Assembly (NCBI GenBank): GCA_903813345.2
Contig: CAIIXF020000008.1
Location: 7,510,366-7,574,365, forward strand
DNA length: 64,000 nt
Direction of reading: 5' to 3'
From: Owenia fusiformis
Taxonomy: Eukaryota; Annelida; Polychaeta; Sabellida; Oweniidae
Both the position numbers and the translations under genes were made by a program. The stretch's first letter is position 1. Every line of letters begins with the position of its first letter. Of the stretch, positions 1-13,319 are shown in pieces. The notes beneath the pieces are model-generated. The model worked only from the letters and a program-made list of their open reading frames with translations, was not told the DNA's origin and made no database searches.

Positions 1-2246
1 GTCAATTCAGGGTGGTTGAGTGGTTGAAAATCCAAAATGTGGCTGCCCTGCCCAGACCACAAATCCAAGAATAATCGCTAAATTAGCCAATCAGTCTATG
101 TAAATAAATAGAGGAGTTTAGACATTTCTTTGCAATCAGAATTGGTAAAATTTGGCAGCTAGATCAAATCCTTTGGATACCACTGAGTGTCCATTCTGCC
201 GTATTGAAACAGAATAGGAATACAACTAACACGGAAACACGATTTTGCAAAACAATTCAGATGCCATGGTAATGATTCAAATGGACAGCGCGTGGTTATT
301 TGGTTCAATCTCACCATGTATTGACTTATATATACTGGTAACTTCATAGTTATTTAAAACTATCCTGTTTTTTATATCATTCTGAGTGCACAGAGTTGAG
401 AGCACCCTGGCTTATAGTATATACTCCACGTCAAAAGTTTGGTAATACCAAATCTGCTATCGGACCATATATTAAGACCTGGCAAATTTGGCAAATGAAA
501 AAGAATCATTAAATTTGTCCATGTTTGACCTTTGTAACAACCTTTTTTGGGGTTGTTGAGTTGGTGCTGAACAACCCAAGTTTGGCACTGAGTTGTATTA
601 CCATGAGGTCTAATTTTGAGACAGAGTTGCCAAACTTATTTGGGGGGAGTGTATCATGGTTTAAAGACATGAAGTGAGAAAAGTGCACAAGTGGTTATAA
701 CATCTGTGAACGCCTTTCAATTTTGTGGAATTAGCTTTGTTGCTCTTCAAACCCGGAGATTACATTACGCTAAAATTTTGGCATATACTCCATCCCTCAC
801 AACCTTGTTAGAAAATCCCCAATGGCCACGTACTTATGCGGATCAATTTATCTTCATTTTAATGATTTATATCTCATCTTTCCCAAGGTCTTCAAACAAT
901 TTAGAGTGGCGACTTTTAAATGTCAAGCCCATTTACTTGATTCTTGCCTAATTTCACAGTTTTGTATGTTCCACGATTCCATCTCTGTGCCATTATGTGT
1001 ACAAAAGTTACTTTCTTTTCTAAAATATGTTGAAAGTTCAAGTTATATCAAGAAACTGCCTATGCTGTGATTGTACAAATAAAATAAAATCTTTAATTGA
1101 ATTCTAGAAAAACATTAAAAAAGGGTCATTAAGTACAAGTTATAACATTAGCACTAATAAACATCTAAAAATATAATTTATCCAAGAATAGTTTTCTTGT
1201 CAAAACAATATATGCTGCGATTCAGAAATAAGAACTTCCGGAAGTCCTATTTTCAAAAGTAATACCTCTCCGCATGTTACTTGTAGCTTCAAATGATATC
1301 CTACTTAGACTGCCATAATCTAACTGAGCCTTCAAACCATTTGTCTTAGCTTTTCACAACTGCGATGCAGAAAAACAGAAAATAATATATCTATGTGGAC
1401 ATCAGTCGTTTGACATTTAAATAGCTTGATATTTGATAAAAATAATAAAGAATTGTTATTTTGTAATTGTGGAACTATATTTCATTATAGAATGACTTTA
1501 ACTGCACAATACTTTACTGTTCTATTACTTCAGCAAAGAAATACCAATTTATAGTTGATTGCTTCTTAAGGAAGGCAGCGTATGGTGGCTTTGTAAGATG
1601 TCAGACTAACTTAAAAAAGTAGATAAATGAATCTTCTCTACCTACCTTAATTTTAAAGGACATAATAAATGAAAAAATGATAGAATATTATACTGATAAA
1701 CTTGAATTACAGGCACTGAACTTGAATGCCTCAAGAATCTCAATCAAAACGTGATCTGTTTAATTGGACTTAATAAATCAGAATTACTTCATTCATAGAT
1801 GCCAATAGTCACCTTAATATCATCCGGTCAAACGAACCTGTTCATCAATCATCAAGACAATGGACTATTAGGCTCACTATAGTGTCTTTATGATATTAAC
1901 ACAAGCTTTAGAGTCAACTCTTTGGTGATAATTTACAATGTTTCGTGTAGCAACTGTAAATAACTTTAAGGTGGGAGGTGAGAAGAGTCAACAGAATAGC
2001 ATGTTTCTTGGATAGTTATGATTAATCAAGGTTTTCCAATCCATTCGTGCTGATTTAGTAATATCGTAATGGTAATAAAAGAATGTGGAGGTGGTGTCTT
2101 TTATAATGATGTTGACAGGAAACATGAAGGTGTTGAAGCCAATGATGATCTTAGCAGTGATAATGACTTTATTTCTGAGCCCTATTTTGCCAAGTTTGGT
2201 TATATCTACTCAGGTGAAAGCGGGGACAAACATACTTTATGCCTCT
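1..2246. other. AT-rich DNA with no recognised gene
   Basis: No conserved domain, exon pair or RNA gene was recognised. The open frames here are short and made of low-information AT-rich codons. A palindromic ETS-like motif (AACTTCCGGAAGT) occurs near 1235, but nothing around it supports a promoter. If the MAM/LDLa gene continues leftwards, this region is its downstream intron or intergenic DNA. Confidence 0.5.
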
Positions 2247-2610
2247 ACCTCTCTATGTCTCACTTACTCCCGGCCCTTACCCCTGTATTTCCTGAAGTCT
2301 CCCTCTCTTTCCTTTCCTCTCTGTCTCCCTCTCTCTCCCTTCCTCCCTATATCTACCTGCCTTATCCACATCTCTCTCACTTCTGCATTCCCATCGTCTC
2401 TCCCATTGCTTCGTTTTCCCATATCATACCCTACCCAGGTCTTCTTCTGATATTCCTCCTATACCGCTACCTCTACCCTCCGTGCCAGGGTCTAGTTAGA
2501 AACAAAGACAAAGCTCTCTTTAAAGAAGCGAAGTCAAACAAATTCAAAGGGTACCCTACCTCCCCTTGTCCCATTCATCTGTCTAATCTCATCTACCCCT
2601 TATTTCCCAG
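2247..2610. repeat. Polypyrimidine (CT-rich) low-complexity tract
   Basis: The plus strand is dominated by runs such as CTCTCTCCCTTCCTCCC. This bias keeps a 208-codon plus-strand frame (2069-2695) open by chance and gives it a Ser/Pro/Leu-rich peptide with no family resemblance. Read here as low-complexity DNA, not as a gene. Confidence 0.7.
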
Positions 2611-5600
2611 GTTAGTTCAACAAATAAACCAGGCACATGTTAAAACAAGGATTACACAGCAAGACAAGCCAACAGCTAAAAAGACTGATTTATGACGATC
2701 TGAAAGACATCCTCAAGTAGGTTCATCATTATCCTAAGTGTGCTGAAATGTAACATAAACTTGAGTTTTATGTGTATGTTTGTTGGTGTTATTGTAAAGT
2801 ATGACAACTAGTGTAAACAATTAGATTCTCTAGAAGATATATATCATCCATTTGGCCTCATAATAGCACATCTTAATACATAGAGTTCTACATAGTAAAG
2901 ATTTGTTGTTTTGATAAATCATTTGATCTTTTTACAATGTTTTAGAGAATTCATTTTGATATTCCATTCATTTTTCAGTTTTTATTCCATTTTTATAAAG
3001 CTATAGTTATAAATATGTTATTGTAAGTAGTGCTTTATAATAAATAATGGTTAAGTAATGGATTAATGGATAAATTGAAATTGAATATATACAAAGAAGA
3101 ACAAAAAGGAGCAAAAAACATATTGTTATATTTCGGGCAATGTTATACAAATATTAATGATCTCCTTAGCAATAACTGTACCCAGCGGAAAATCTGAAGA
3201 AAATCTTAACTGCACCAAGCTGAAAATCATTTGGAATCATTGGAAATACATTTGGAATCATTGAAATATTTTAACCATTCATTGACACTTGTTCACCAGG
3301 ATAGTCCAAATTAGAATTTTGTACCCGGTCAAGAAAAATTCTTGGGAAAACCATGGGTTTTTCTAGTTCTTAGAGGGTCTATGGGATAACCCTACATGAC
3401 TATCCACTCAAACTGAAAAAAAGTGACAATTATTCTAAACATAAACAAGATCTAGGAAAAACAGGAGAAACACTAGGAACCCCTAAGAAGCATCCATGGT
3501 GATGCGTGTAGCATCAATCATACCTTCTTACATTTGTTTTCCCATTTTCCCAAAGTTCACATAGTTAAGGTTACAATTAGTCTACCGGGGTTGTGTTTTT
3601 TCCTCTTCAAAAGCGATAATGGTACCTACCAATAGGTAAGATAAACAAATGAAATCGGAGGTAAGGAGATCTACTCCTGTTACAAACTCTTAAAGGAAAT
3701 CATATGAGGGTCTGGTTGTAAAAAATAGTTAAAAAGAGTAAAATAGCATGGGATATGATCTTCTAAATTGTACAGATTTAGGTGAATTGTTTGCATGGAA
3801 TCTACGCCTATAAGTCATGTTATATAAGCCTGTTTGTATGAGTAAAATATTTCAGAGGGGTTAAGCTGGCCAGGTATAATAAACCCAGAAGATCACCCTT
3901 CTTGTTATACAGAGAGATACAAGCAAATGTTGTTAATAGTATATATACTGGTAAATACCTGGTTAAGCTTTTTCATTTTATTTTTGATAGCTGAATTAAA
4001 GTTTACCCAAATGTGGGATACACATACAATAAAGCTAATAATAATATATAGTACTATATACTGTATATTAATTATAAAACGTATATGATTGTCAATAGAT
4101 AAAGCAAAACATTTAAACTATTAGAGAATTTTGTGCTCAAATTCAATCACACTAATTAAGCAATGACATAATACTATCATATGAAAATAAATATAATATT
4201 TTCCTCTATAACTTTATAATATACAAGTACATGTACTTAAATATTCAGTATCACTATCCTTTCACCTGAAGTAACCTTTCAAAACACACAGGCACAGAAA
4301 AAAAATTGACAAAATTAACAGCTGTGCTGATCAAAAATGATTAAAACTCCATCATAAAACAACATAAAATTCCATCTTAAGATTTTAAATTCAAATTTAT
4401 AGCATTGGTTTAAAAGTTCCTACACTCATTGAACTCGGTTACTCCTTTTTATAGGTTCTTCAACGGACATCACACCTTGGGCATGATAGCAAAATATTAA
4501 TTTCACTTCATCTTGAAAACCACAATGAAGTGTGGCTAGCGTATTAAATGAAATCATGCGTTCATTAAATCAAGTATTTATATGTTATGATAGCTATAAA
4601 TGAAAGGAAATTGACAATAGCTTCAAGGTTTGAAGTATGACATTCATTAGCACAATGAAAGTGGTGTTTATTAGATGTATTAAGAAGTCAATAGTGAGTA
4701 AACATCTTTATTTTACTGTTCAAACTTTCCCCTCGGGTGAAGCGCTCGTTTTTACATTAAAAAGGCTTTCATTAAAAAAATCCTATTGTATATTTGAAAA
4801 ATCTATGGAAATCTTTTAGAGCTACTAAGTTGAGGAAAAACATGCCCGAATTGATGAGTTTAAGAAAAAATGGTACCATTTGGATACTACAAAAATTAAT
4901 TTTTTTTTAAAATTCATTTGATTATTATTTACTGACGTCATATTAAATATTCCTACAATATCCCATTATCCCATCAAGGAGATGCTTTCTATATAACCAT
5001 GGCGACTGTACATGAAGTTTTCTTATTTCTATTCTTTAAGTTTCATTTTGATTTAAAAATCAACTGTCAACATTATAGTTGTCTAGTAATTGTTGTTTCC
5101 TATCTCAAAGGTAACTTATATATGTAATTTGTAATTGTCTTATACTTGTATTCAAGGCAGGTCCAGTATCCAAGCAACATGACATCCTTTATTGGAAATG
5201 AACAGTGTTTTGGCTATTAAGTCCCATTTGTCATTTCTTCACTTTTGGAATTTCAAAGTTAAATAGTGACATAAATTGTGGTTTGAAAGTGTTTGCCCAG
5301 GTTTGCTTGTTGCAGCTTCATTTTCTTCTTTTACAAGTTCGAAATGCCAAAAATCAAAATCAACCATTTCCAAATATTTTAGAACCTCACTAGGTTGAGT
5401 CAGAAAACTCTCCCACTTTTCATCTCATCTATTAAATAGTATCTTAGACATTTTCTGAAAAATTTCTAAATCATTATAAGTATTCCAATCAAGGACACAA
5501 TCAACTTTGATGAAAATCCCGACAGACAAACAAAGTTTCGTCCCAAGAGGGATTACAACTTGATGAACTCTTGTAATGATTATGTATACCAATGCAGATA

Positions 5601-5760
5601 TTTTATAATTCATTATTAACAAAACACCTGTTGACCAGACCAATACATTAAGTTCATTTTACCATACCTAGACTTGCACCCAAACGCTGGTTCAATCCAA
5701 CAGCTCAGTCTAATGCCAAGTCACGTAACAAAGTTGAAACCTTCAACATGAATCAATGTC
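2611..5760. other. AT-rich DNA with no recognised gene
   Basis: No open frame over about 70 codons shows domain character, and no tandem array or clear inverted repeat was seen before the minisatellite that begins at 5761. Confidence 0.5.
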
Positions 5761-6690
5761 CAGTTACAAGTCAAGCCACAATAAGTGACTCAACTACAAG
5801 CCAAGTTACAATAAGTGACTCAACTACAAGTCAAGCCACAATACATGACTCAACTACAAGTCAAGCTACAATAAGTGACTCAACTACAAGTCAAGTTACA
5901 ATAAGTGACTCAACTACAAGTCAAGCCACAATACGTGACTCAACTACAAGTCAAGCCACAATAAGTGACTCAACTACAAGCCAAGTTACAATAAGTGACT
6001 CAACTACAAGTCAAGTTACAATAAGTGACTCAACTACAAGTCAAGTTACAATAAGTGACTCAGGTACAAGTCAAGCCACAATAAGTGACTCAACTAGAAG
6101 TCAAGCCACAATAAGTGACTCAACTAGAAGTCAAGCCACAATAAGTGACTCAACTACTAGTCAAGTTACAATAAGTGACTCAGGTACAAGTCAAGCCACA
6201 ATAAGTGACTCAACTAGAAGTCAAGTTACAATAAGTGACTCAGGTACAAGTCAAGCCACAATAAGTGACTCAACTAGAAGTCAAGCCACAATAAGTGACT
6301 CAACTACAAGTCAAGCCACAATAAGTGACTCAACTACAAGTCAAGTTACAATAAGTGACTCAGGTACAAGTCAAGCCACAATAAGTGACTCAACTACAAG
6401 CCAAGCCACAATAAGTGACTCAAATACAAGTCAAGCCACAATAAGTGACTCAACTACAAGTCAAGCCACAATAAGTGACTGAACTACAAGTCAAGCCACA
6501 ATAAGTGACTCAACTACAAGTCAAGTTACAATAAGTGACTCAGGTACAAGTCAAGCCACAATAAGTGACTCAACTACAAGTCAAGCCACAATAAGTGACT
6601 CAACTACAAGTCAAGTTACAATAAGTGACTCAACTACAAGTCAAGCCACAATAAGTGACTCAACTACAGGTCAAGCCACAATAAGTGACT
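5761..6690 (+). repeat. 30-base minisatellite, 31 units, no indels
   Basis: Thirty-one consecutive units of exactly 30 bases, consensus CAACTACAAGTCAAGCCACA followed by ATAAGTGACT. Variation is confined to a few positions: GCC/GTT at the middle, ACT/GGT at the start, ACAAG/AGAAG, and rare single changes. Because 30 is a multiple of three, a plus-strand frame is open from 5748 through unit 24 and would encode a Ser/Thr-rich decapeptide TSQ(A/V)TISDS(T/G). A single C-to-G change at 6481 makes a stop (TGA) in unit 25. After it the same frame stays open to the end of the array. It could be a mucin-like exon with a nonsense allele, or simply a young non-coding minisatellite. The repeat itself is certain; coding status is not. 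Confidence 0.97.
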
Positions 6691-7380
6691 CAACTTGAGG
6701 GATCAATCATTTACACCTGTCAATAATCTCATAAGGGATGATTTACTAAGGAAATGCACTAGACTAACTGAATAAGTCAAAAGATCTCATTACTAAAGAA
6801 AATGCAGTGACAAGAAAAAAAACTCAAAGGACACCATACTGTTAAAGCAGTATATTCCTTTAAACATAGAATGCCTTTAATGGCTTAAGGTAGGAGACCA
6901 TAGACAAACAACACTATTAGCCTTTTTCTAGAAATCTGCCCTATACTGTACATTATTTCACATCCAATCCCCGACCCCCATTTCCCTATCTCCATGGAAA
7001 AGTGGGACCCATCAATTTGATGTGAAACCAAATTATCCAAACAAAGATACATCATTCTGCTTCTCATTGCATATCCTGTCTTGTAAGAAGAGATGTGTCA
7101 TAAGTATCAGACTTTTCAGAATGGTTTACCTGTTTCATGATATATTCATTTCCACATGTAACTGATACCATGATGATTTAAATAAACATTAGGAAATTAA
7201 AAAAATTTACTGTAGGTGATATGTTGACAACTGCACCTTTCTCTGATTAAATAAAACTTCATTGCTGTCAACCTATACTCCTTGCGTATGATGCTGATTA
7301 GAAAAGTGAATGTGTCACTTCAGGCATTTATCTCATTTCAACTTTCAAAATTAGTTTTAAATTAGGTTGGGGATCAGTGG
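6691..7380. other. AT-rich DNA with no recognised gene
   Basis: Unique sequence after the minisatellite. No exon, repeat array or inverted repeat was recognised. Confidence 0.5.
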
Positions 7381-7500
7381 GCAGGCTCTTATCCAGGAGG
7401 CTTTGGAGGAGAGGGAAAAAATTCTCGCAAAATCATGCATTTTTTCATAATTCTGAGCACTTTTCAAGTGATTTTGGCCATTTTTAGCCCAAAGTTGTAA
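7381..7500 (-). repeat. Fragment of dispersed G-tract repeat family
   Basis: Contains GAGCACTTTTCAAGTGATTT and TGGCCATTTTTAGCCCAAA. In reverse complement these match the block shared with 16060-16150 and 25590-25700 (AAATCACTTGAAAAGTGCTC). The homopolymer G ends are missing here, so it is probably a truncated copy. Confidence 0.55.
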
Positions 7501-7504
7501 AACA

Positions 7505-7835
7505 TACACAGCAAAGATTTCTCAAGGTTGAATTTAGGTTGATGGTAAATCGGGATTATTTTAAGCTTGATATCAAGCATGATTCACCATGAAAAGCCTT
7601 AATCCTGAATCAACCTTAAATCAAGCTTGATTCAACAATGATATCTTCAACCTTGAATCAAACCTGAAAAATCAACATTGAATCAAGCTTGATATCAAGC
7701 TTAAATCAACCCTGATTTGAATCAGCATTAATTCAAGCCTGAATCTAGCTTGATTTAACATTGAATCAACCAAAGGGCAATTATGGCTTTATCAATGCTT
7801 GAGAAAATCAATGTTGAATCAATATTGATTTTTTG
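7505..7835. repeat. Degenerate repeat of TTGAATCAAG/CTTGATTCAA words
   Basis: About 330 bases packed with variants of the short quasi-palindrome CTTGATTCAA / TTGAATCAAG, plus AAGCTTGATATCAAGCTT near 7685. Units are present in both orientations with irregular spacing, giving many overlapping small hairpins. No coding potential. Confidence 0.7.
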
Positions 7836-10800
7836 TCCAATCCCTGGACTCTTGTAACAAGTGACACCCCCTTGGCAAAAGCTGGCTATGGGCCTGGTGT
7901 CATACAGTATATATAGGTTTCTTTATTTTCAGACCTTTGAAAAATTTAGATCCTCTCATTAGAGTTCACCTCTTTTTTACCAATCATTGATTAAATAACT
8001 GACACATTCCTTATCAATTGATCGCCATTCTTAATATTCGATTGACTACAATCAAAATTGTCGTGACAAAATGAATATTCAATATCCTAACATGAAGTGA
8101 CACGAGGCGCAATATGCATGTTATATACTAATCTCCCGAAACTTAAATTGATAAAAAACTAATTATCTCATAAGCTCACATTTGTTGTGACATGCATATT
8201 TATTAATCATGTCACATTTTCACAAATAAATAATAATAAACATTAAAATAATGAATGATTGGTTGAAAAAATTTTGGTAATCATAATCAGTAACATGAAA
8301 ACAGTCATAAGTGCACGTCAAACTACATCTTATATACAGATTATTTTAGTTCTAACTAATCCGCTCGGTTCAAAGAAAACATAATTAAAATCCATCTGAT
8401 AAAAAGAAAGCAAATGGGATGTTAGAAAACACTAGATGGTGGTCATCAGCATTTTATCCGATACTTGAGACTCTCTTAAGATCTTGTATTCTAATTTACA
8501 CATTGGACAAGTGTTTAATATGGGTTGATGTATTTTAAGTCATTAATCCCTATGAAATATCCTAAAGACCGATATACCCTGTGTAGTAATCTCCCTAGGA
8601 TTTTTTCTCACATGGGTGCAAAATTCTCATATTCACAATTCAGACCAAAATTGGTCAAAATTTGCAAATTTTTCATGACTTTGTTCATTTTTCAAGTGGG
8701 TGCAAATGGATTTTCAGGTGGATACAAGCCTATTTTCAAAATATCAGGTGGGTGCGAGACAGAATTTCCAAATTGTTGCATTCTACTGTCAGATTACTCT
8801 TTATCAGGTGCAATGTTATTAATTGTGATTATAAGACTGTATCTGTATCGGAAATAAAATTGGAATGTATCATTATTCACAATTAGATTTTTATAGTATC
8901 CTCAATATTTGATCAATAACTTAGAGATGTTAAAGTTTAATGTGACGTTAGTTTCCTGTTGGAGACGTGACCAATTTCCTAAGTATAATATGATGTGACA
9001 TATTAAAACAATAAAACAGACTTCAAATTGTCACAAAAAAACTTGTCTAAAATAACAATATATTAACTCTATGTATATAATATTTTACAAAAACATCAAA
9101 ATTGAAAAAAGCGAACAATGTATTTTATAGATATTAATCAAACAAAAATCTTATTTTTAGATATCAATAATGAATTAATGATAAGATGGAAATAGCAAAT
9201 AAAATAACTAACGAACATATTTTTGCAATAAACCTCAAAGATATTTTTATCACGCAGTGTAAATAAATCTTTATCTCAAAGTTCTTTCACATCTGCTTTA
9301 ATAGAAACTTCATTTTCCTCTAGTGCTGTAACATTACACGCTGATTCACATAAAGACCTATGAGTATTTAAATTTATTAAAAATATAATTTATGCCTTGC
9401 TCATACTGTTCTCCTCCAGCTTATTTTGTATTTTAAACATGAAACTCATGATTTCTTTCCACATAGATTTTATAGGTTTACAGTCTTACAACCAATTTGT
9501 CTTGGCATTTTTTGAACATGGTATAAGTTACTGCATCTCGATGTGCAAGAATGCACTTGCTGCTTGTTGTACTTATCTGCATATTACACTATACTGCACT
9601 ACACTACAGTACTACACTACACTGCACTGCATGTTACATCTCAGGAATATTCCTGTTTCCCAAAGAAGTAGTGCTTTCTAGCAAATAACTTGGTAGACAT
9701 TTTACAATTTAATGTCGAAGTTTATCATATGTCTTGTGGGTATGTTCCAACTAAATGTTGATATTCTTAATGTGTTTGTTTTACCATTGTTGCTTCGTGT
9801 TCTTAAAGATAACTGTTTTGATGTCACCATTGATTTGATATCAGAAATCAAAACCTAATGAAATAAAGATTAATATGAGCAATATACCAGATGGCTGTAT
9901 GTACTTTGTCCTCCTCAATATACTACTTTCCCCTTGTTTTAAATAGCATCTTAGCCAAACCCATTCCACAAATCTTATCTAAGTGAAAAATAATGTCCAA
10001 GTGTTCTAATTTCTATTTAAACACAACTTTGGTATTTCCAAACAATATAGATTATTTGCCACTTATTGTATTTTCAAGCTTTTTTCTCTATTTCACATAT
10101 AATTTTTCTTTAATAATTCTCCATTATATTTTATTTATGGGTAAACTACACCCCCTCTCTCTTGAACCCTAGAGCATCATGGTACAAAACACCCCCTCTT
10201 TCTCATAAAGGCATCCTAATGACAAAATTTTATATTGGAAATGCATAAAACCAAGACTGTAAAAATCTGAAGAGTTAGTATGACCCAGTGAGATTAAACA
10301 AGAATTGATAATAATTCGAAAAATATTATTTTCAATATGATGACGTAGGTCGCATAAATGGATAGAGATTTGATGGGCAAGTAAACTGGTTAAGTCGTTC
10401 ACTTGAAGTGTGGCGCTTGGTACCTTATGGAGATGGTTAATAAATCTGCATCTTATATGTCATAATTCGTTTTCAGATATTGGAAAAGCCTGAGAGTGTA
10501 TTAAATAATGGTGGTTCGTTGTAAAGCAGATACAATGTACGTCTCTGGGGTTAAACTGTATGGATTGATGGTTGAACAGGCTACTCAAGAGACCAATATA
10601 TATTCTGTTTCCTCTTAAGGGGAATTATGACGTAAACTAACGTTTATTCTGAATTGTTCGACTGAAAATAACAAGTACCACAGTTTAAGATAGTTATGAT
10701 ACCAAAGTAATAAATCTATAAAATATGAATGGGACTAACGTCAGAGAACAATAAAACGTAATGACAAGACATCCCAAAAATCACATCACTTATTTTGTAC

Positions 10801-11100
10801 TCTGATAACTTTCACAGATGGCATGTCAAATATTAAAGAAAAAAAGGATAATTTAAGGACACCGTGACTTGGAAATAATTCACCATATTTTGAAAAATTG
10901 CTTGAAAATATTGTTGTGATACAAAAATACCAACTGGCACTTCAGAACAAAACAATGTTGGATATTCTGGAATCTTTTGTTTTTAAAGACTGCTTTAATT
11001 GCTTGGTGTTTTGATAACAGTACAACAACTACTATAACTGGTTGTTGGCACTTAGGGATCAGGTCAATTTTTCAATGTTGTTCAAAAACACATGCAGTAA
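7836..11100. other. AT-rich DNA with no recognised gene; one short simple repeat
   Basis: No domain-like open frame. The only structured piece is a short CTACA/CTGCA-type simple repeat at about 9583-9632. Short paired words near 8690-8760 (AAGTGGGTGCAAAT, CAGGTGGGTGCGAG) hint at decayed repeat copies. Confidence 0.5.
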
Positions 11101-11110
11101 AACCCATTTC

Positions 11111-11245
11111 AGGGGTGGATCTGGGAACCAACAAGGGGCAAATTTCAGGTCAGAGGAAAAACTTCCAATATTTTTTTTGGGCCCAATTTTTTTTTCTGGG
11201 CCCACCAAAAGGGGGGGGGGGGCGGGCCAACAAGTACGTACATGG
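11111..11245 (-). mobile_element. Truncated copy of the GGATCTGGG MITE family
   Basis: GGTGGATCTGGGAACCAACA, then GGGCAAATTTCAGGTCAGAG and TTGGGCCC blocks, match the reverse complement of the right half of the complete copy at 17439-17640. It ends in a run of about 13 G. The other end is lost or scrambled. Non-coding. Confidence 0.65.
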
Positions 11246-11851
11246 AAGAAAAAATGTTCACATTGAGAAGTGTTGGGATTAGAGAGGTGTTCAAAAATTG
11301 ATTTCACTGTAATTACTGGTACATTTCAAATTGGCCTTTTCCTTCTACCTAAAAATGTCACTGAATTTCTGTGTTTTTTTTCAAAATAAATCATTTCATT
11401 CTAAATGATGATGAATGTTTACAAATTATGGACGTTCCTTGCCCTCAAAAATAACGTTCATGGGATACTTCAGTATCACCAAGTATGTATTTAAAAGAGG
11501 GAAAATGACAAAAATAGATAAAATGTATGATAAGCACATTAATATCTAATGAAATAATACATGCAATTTTCATTGTTAACTTAAATGTGACAAAAGATGC
11601 TGAATACACAATATAATAAATTGTTTATGTGGTTCATCAGGTCCACTGTTCGATAATACGTAATTTCTTTTATATGTATACACCTCCTTGTATATTATTC
11701 TATTGTAAATAATTTATTTTTTATTTAGATGGAACTGTTTGTTTTGATGTAATGATTTTAACCATTAATCTGGTGTCTATGACCTCTAATGTTGTTTGTA
11801 TGCATATTTGTTTTAATTCTTTATTGCAACTATATTGATCATCATAATATA

Positions 11852-12078
11852 CAGGGTGTCAAATAAATATGTTCTCCCCTTGTAACTTTAACATCCACAT
11901 AATGTTGCATTACTTTTTTGTCTGCAAGATATCTGGATTGTTCTTCAGTGCATTAAAACCAGGCTTCATGGAGCAACTCTACAAGAAGTTTCAGATGACT
12001 AGCTCAACTAGATGCAGTTTTATGCATAAAAGTTATTCTCTTGAAATTAAGGGGGGGACATATTTATTTGACACCCTG
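11852..12078. mobile_element. 227-base mariner-type MITE with TA target duplication
   Basis: Left end CAGGGTGTCAAATAAATATG is repeated inverted at the right end (CATATTTATTTGACACCCTG). TA dinucleotides flank it at 11850-11851 and 12079-12080. The inner sequence is unrelated and has no transposase. CAGGGTGTC-type ends with TA duplications are typical of Tc1/mariner non-autonomous elements. Confidence 0.88.
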
Positions 12079-12367
12079 TACAATATCCAAATGACAATGG
12101 CAGTGGGAATTGAATATACTCTACTATAAGTCATTTCTTTAAACATGTTATCTCGGTACAATTTTTGTAAGACTTATTTTATTTCATATAACTAATGAAT
12201 CAAGAAAGGAAATTCTTTAAATGACAAGGAAGACAAAGATTGAGAAAGTAATTCCACATAAATCAAAGCAACGTAAAATGATATAGATATCTTGTGTTAT
12301 GAATGATTCCTAGACATTTGTTCTTATGAAGTGTTAGTTCTACGACTTCATCAGGAAGTTGGTTCAC
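12079..12367. other. Spacer, nothing recognised
   Basis: AT-rich sequence between the mariner MITE and the candidate exon; no structure noticed. Confidence 0.4.
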
Positions 12368-12482
12368 TGGTCATTGCCAGTCAGTGAGAAATCAGAGCCT
12401 TTTATCAGTTTCTCTCTAGAAGGAAAGGTGGGACGAGTATGGAAATTGGTCATTGAAAGGTTTCTTATAAGATACCAACCAG
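12368..12482 (-). CDS. Candidate second MAM-domain exon (weak)
   Basis: If spliced after the MAM exon at 13182-13319, this 115-base segment continues in the correct phase (phase 1 in). It reads AGWYLIRNLSMTNFHTR and then a segment with LIKGSDFSLTGND. A glycine-aromatic-Tyr-Leu start is what follows the first exon of many MAM domains. The acceptor (ATATATCAG) lacks a strong polypyrimidine tract and the donor (CCA then GTGAAC) is weak. The frame runs into a TGA immediately after the donor. It could equally be a chance open segment. Confidence 0.28.
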
Positions 12483-13181
12483 CTGATATATTTCTATAAG
12501 ATATAGGAAAATAGCATTGCAACTGGTCTGAAATACCATTTTGACCACCTGGTTTTACAAAAGCAAGAGTTACATCTGCCTTGTTAATAGTATATGTAAA
12601 CAAGTATATGCATATTTGAAATGCTATAGGCCAGGTCAGTTTATGAATGTCGATCAAATGCGATTTCATTAATTTTATCTGCGGAGGGTATAGTGATCCC
12701 CTTCATTTTGTATTTGTACCCTCTCAACAACTACTTTTTTGTAACTATAACATTGCATTATACATTTCAGAATAAAAAAATAGCAAAATGAAAATGGACA
12801 TATACATGGCAATGTGACAGCATGTCACCACCTGCACATGGTTACAAAAGTGTAACAACTGTTACAGCAGCCAATTCCATGGTCTAGCCATTGGTCAAAG
12901 AATACAGTTGCTATAACAAAATATCACCCATAAAATGTGTAAGGTGAGATAAGGGGAGGGGCTCAAACTAATGAAATAATTTACTTAATTTGGCAGACAT
13001 TGATATTCTGACCTCATAAGACCCCTGAATATCAAAATAAATGAACAATATTTAAGAACATATGTACAATTAGAAGGTGATATTCTAAGAGAGTGTGAAT
13101 TCCTTCAAAATGGATAAGGGGAAAATGTTGTGTGAAAGTGCTGTTTTTGAATGTGTGAGGAAAAAAAACAAACAATCTTAC

Positions 13182-13319
13182 CTTTAGATGATGCAGTAGA
13201 GTGATCAACCCTTGGACAGTATGTACATGATAGATCGATGCGATCACCATTGGTCGGGAAGAATCCACGTCCTTTTATGCGTGATGCCCGCCATGGGCAT
13301 TTTGTTTCAAAGTTACATT
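13182..13319 (-). CDS. MAM-domain first exon of a MAM/LDLa-type extracellular protein
   Basis: A 138-base exon on the minus strand, phase 1 at both ends, between acceptor AAATAGGTGCAG and donor G|GTAAGA. It reads ECNFETKCPWRASRIKGRG, then FFPTNGDRIDLS, and ends CPRVDHSTASSKG. This fits the opening of a MAM domain: Cys-x-Phe-Glu, a second Cys-x-Trp, and the (G)P..DHS/T...G ending that marks the usual first MAM exon boundary. MAM domains are ~160-residue extracellular adhesion modules, often alternating with LDLa repeats. The spacing between the two Cys is short and CTYCPR is unusual, so this may be a divergent domain. A phase-compatible LDLa exon lies upstream at 63578. Remaining MAM exons were not confidently found, so the gene is partial here. 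Confidence 0.72.

Noticed and set aside
2069-2695. 208-codon plus-strand open frame
   Set aside because: Kept open by a CT-rich low-complexity tract. The peptide is Ser/Pro/Leu biased with no domain and an overlapping frame is equally open.
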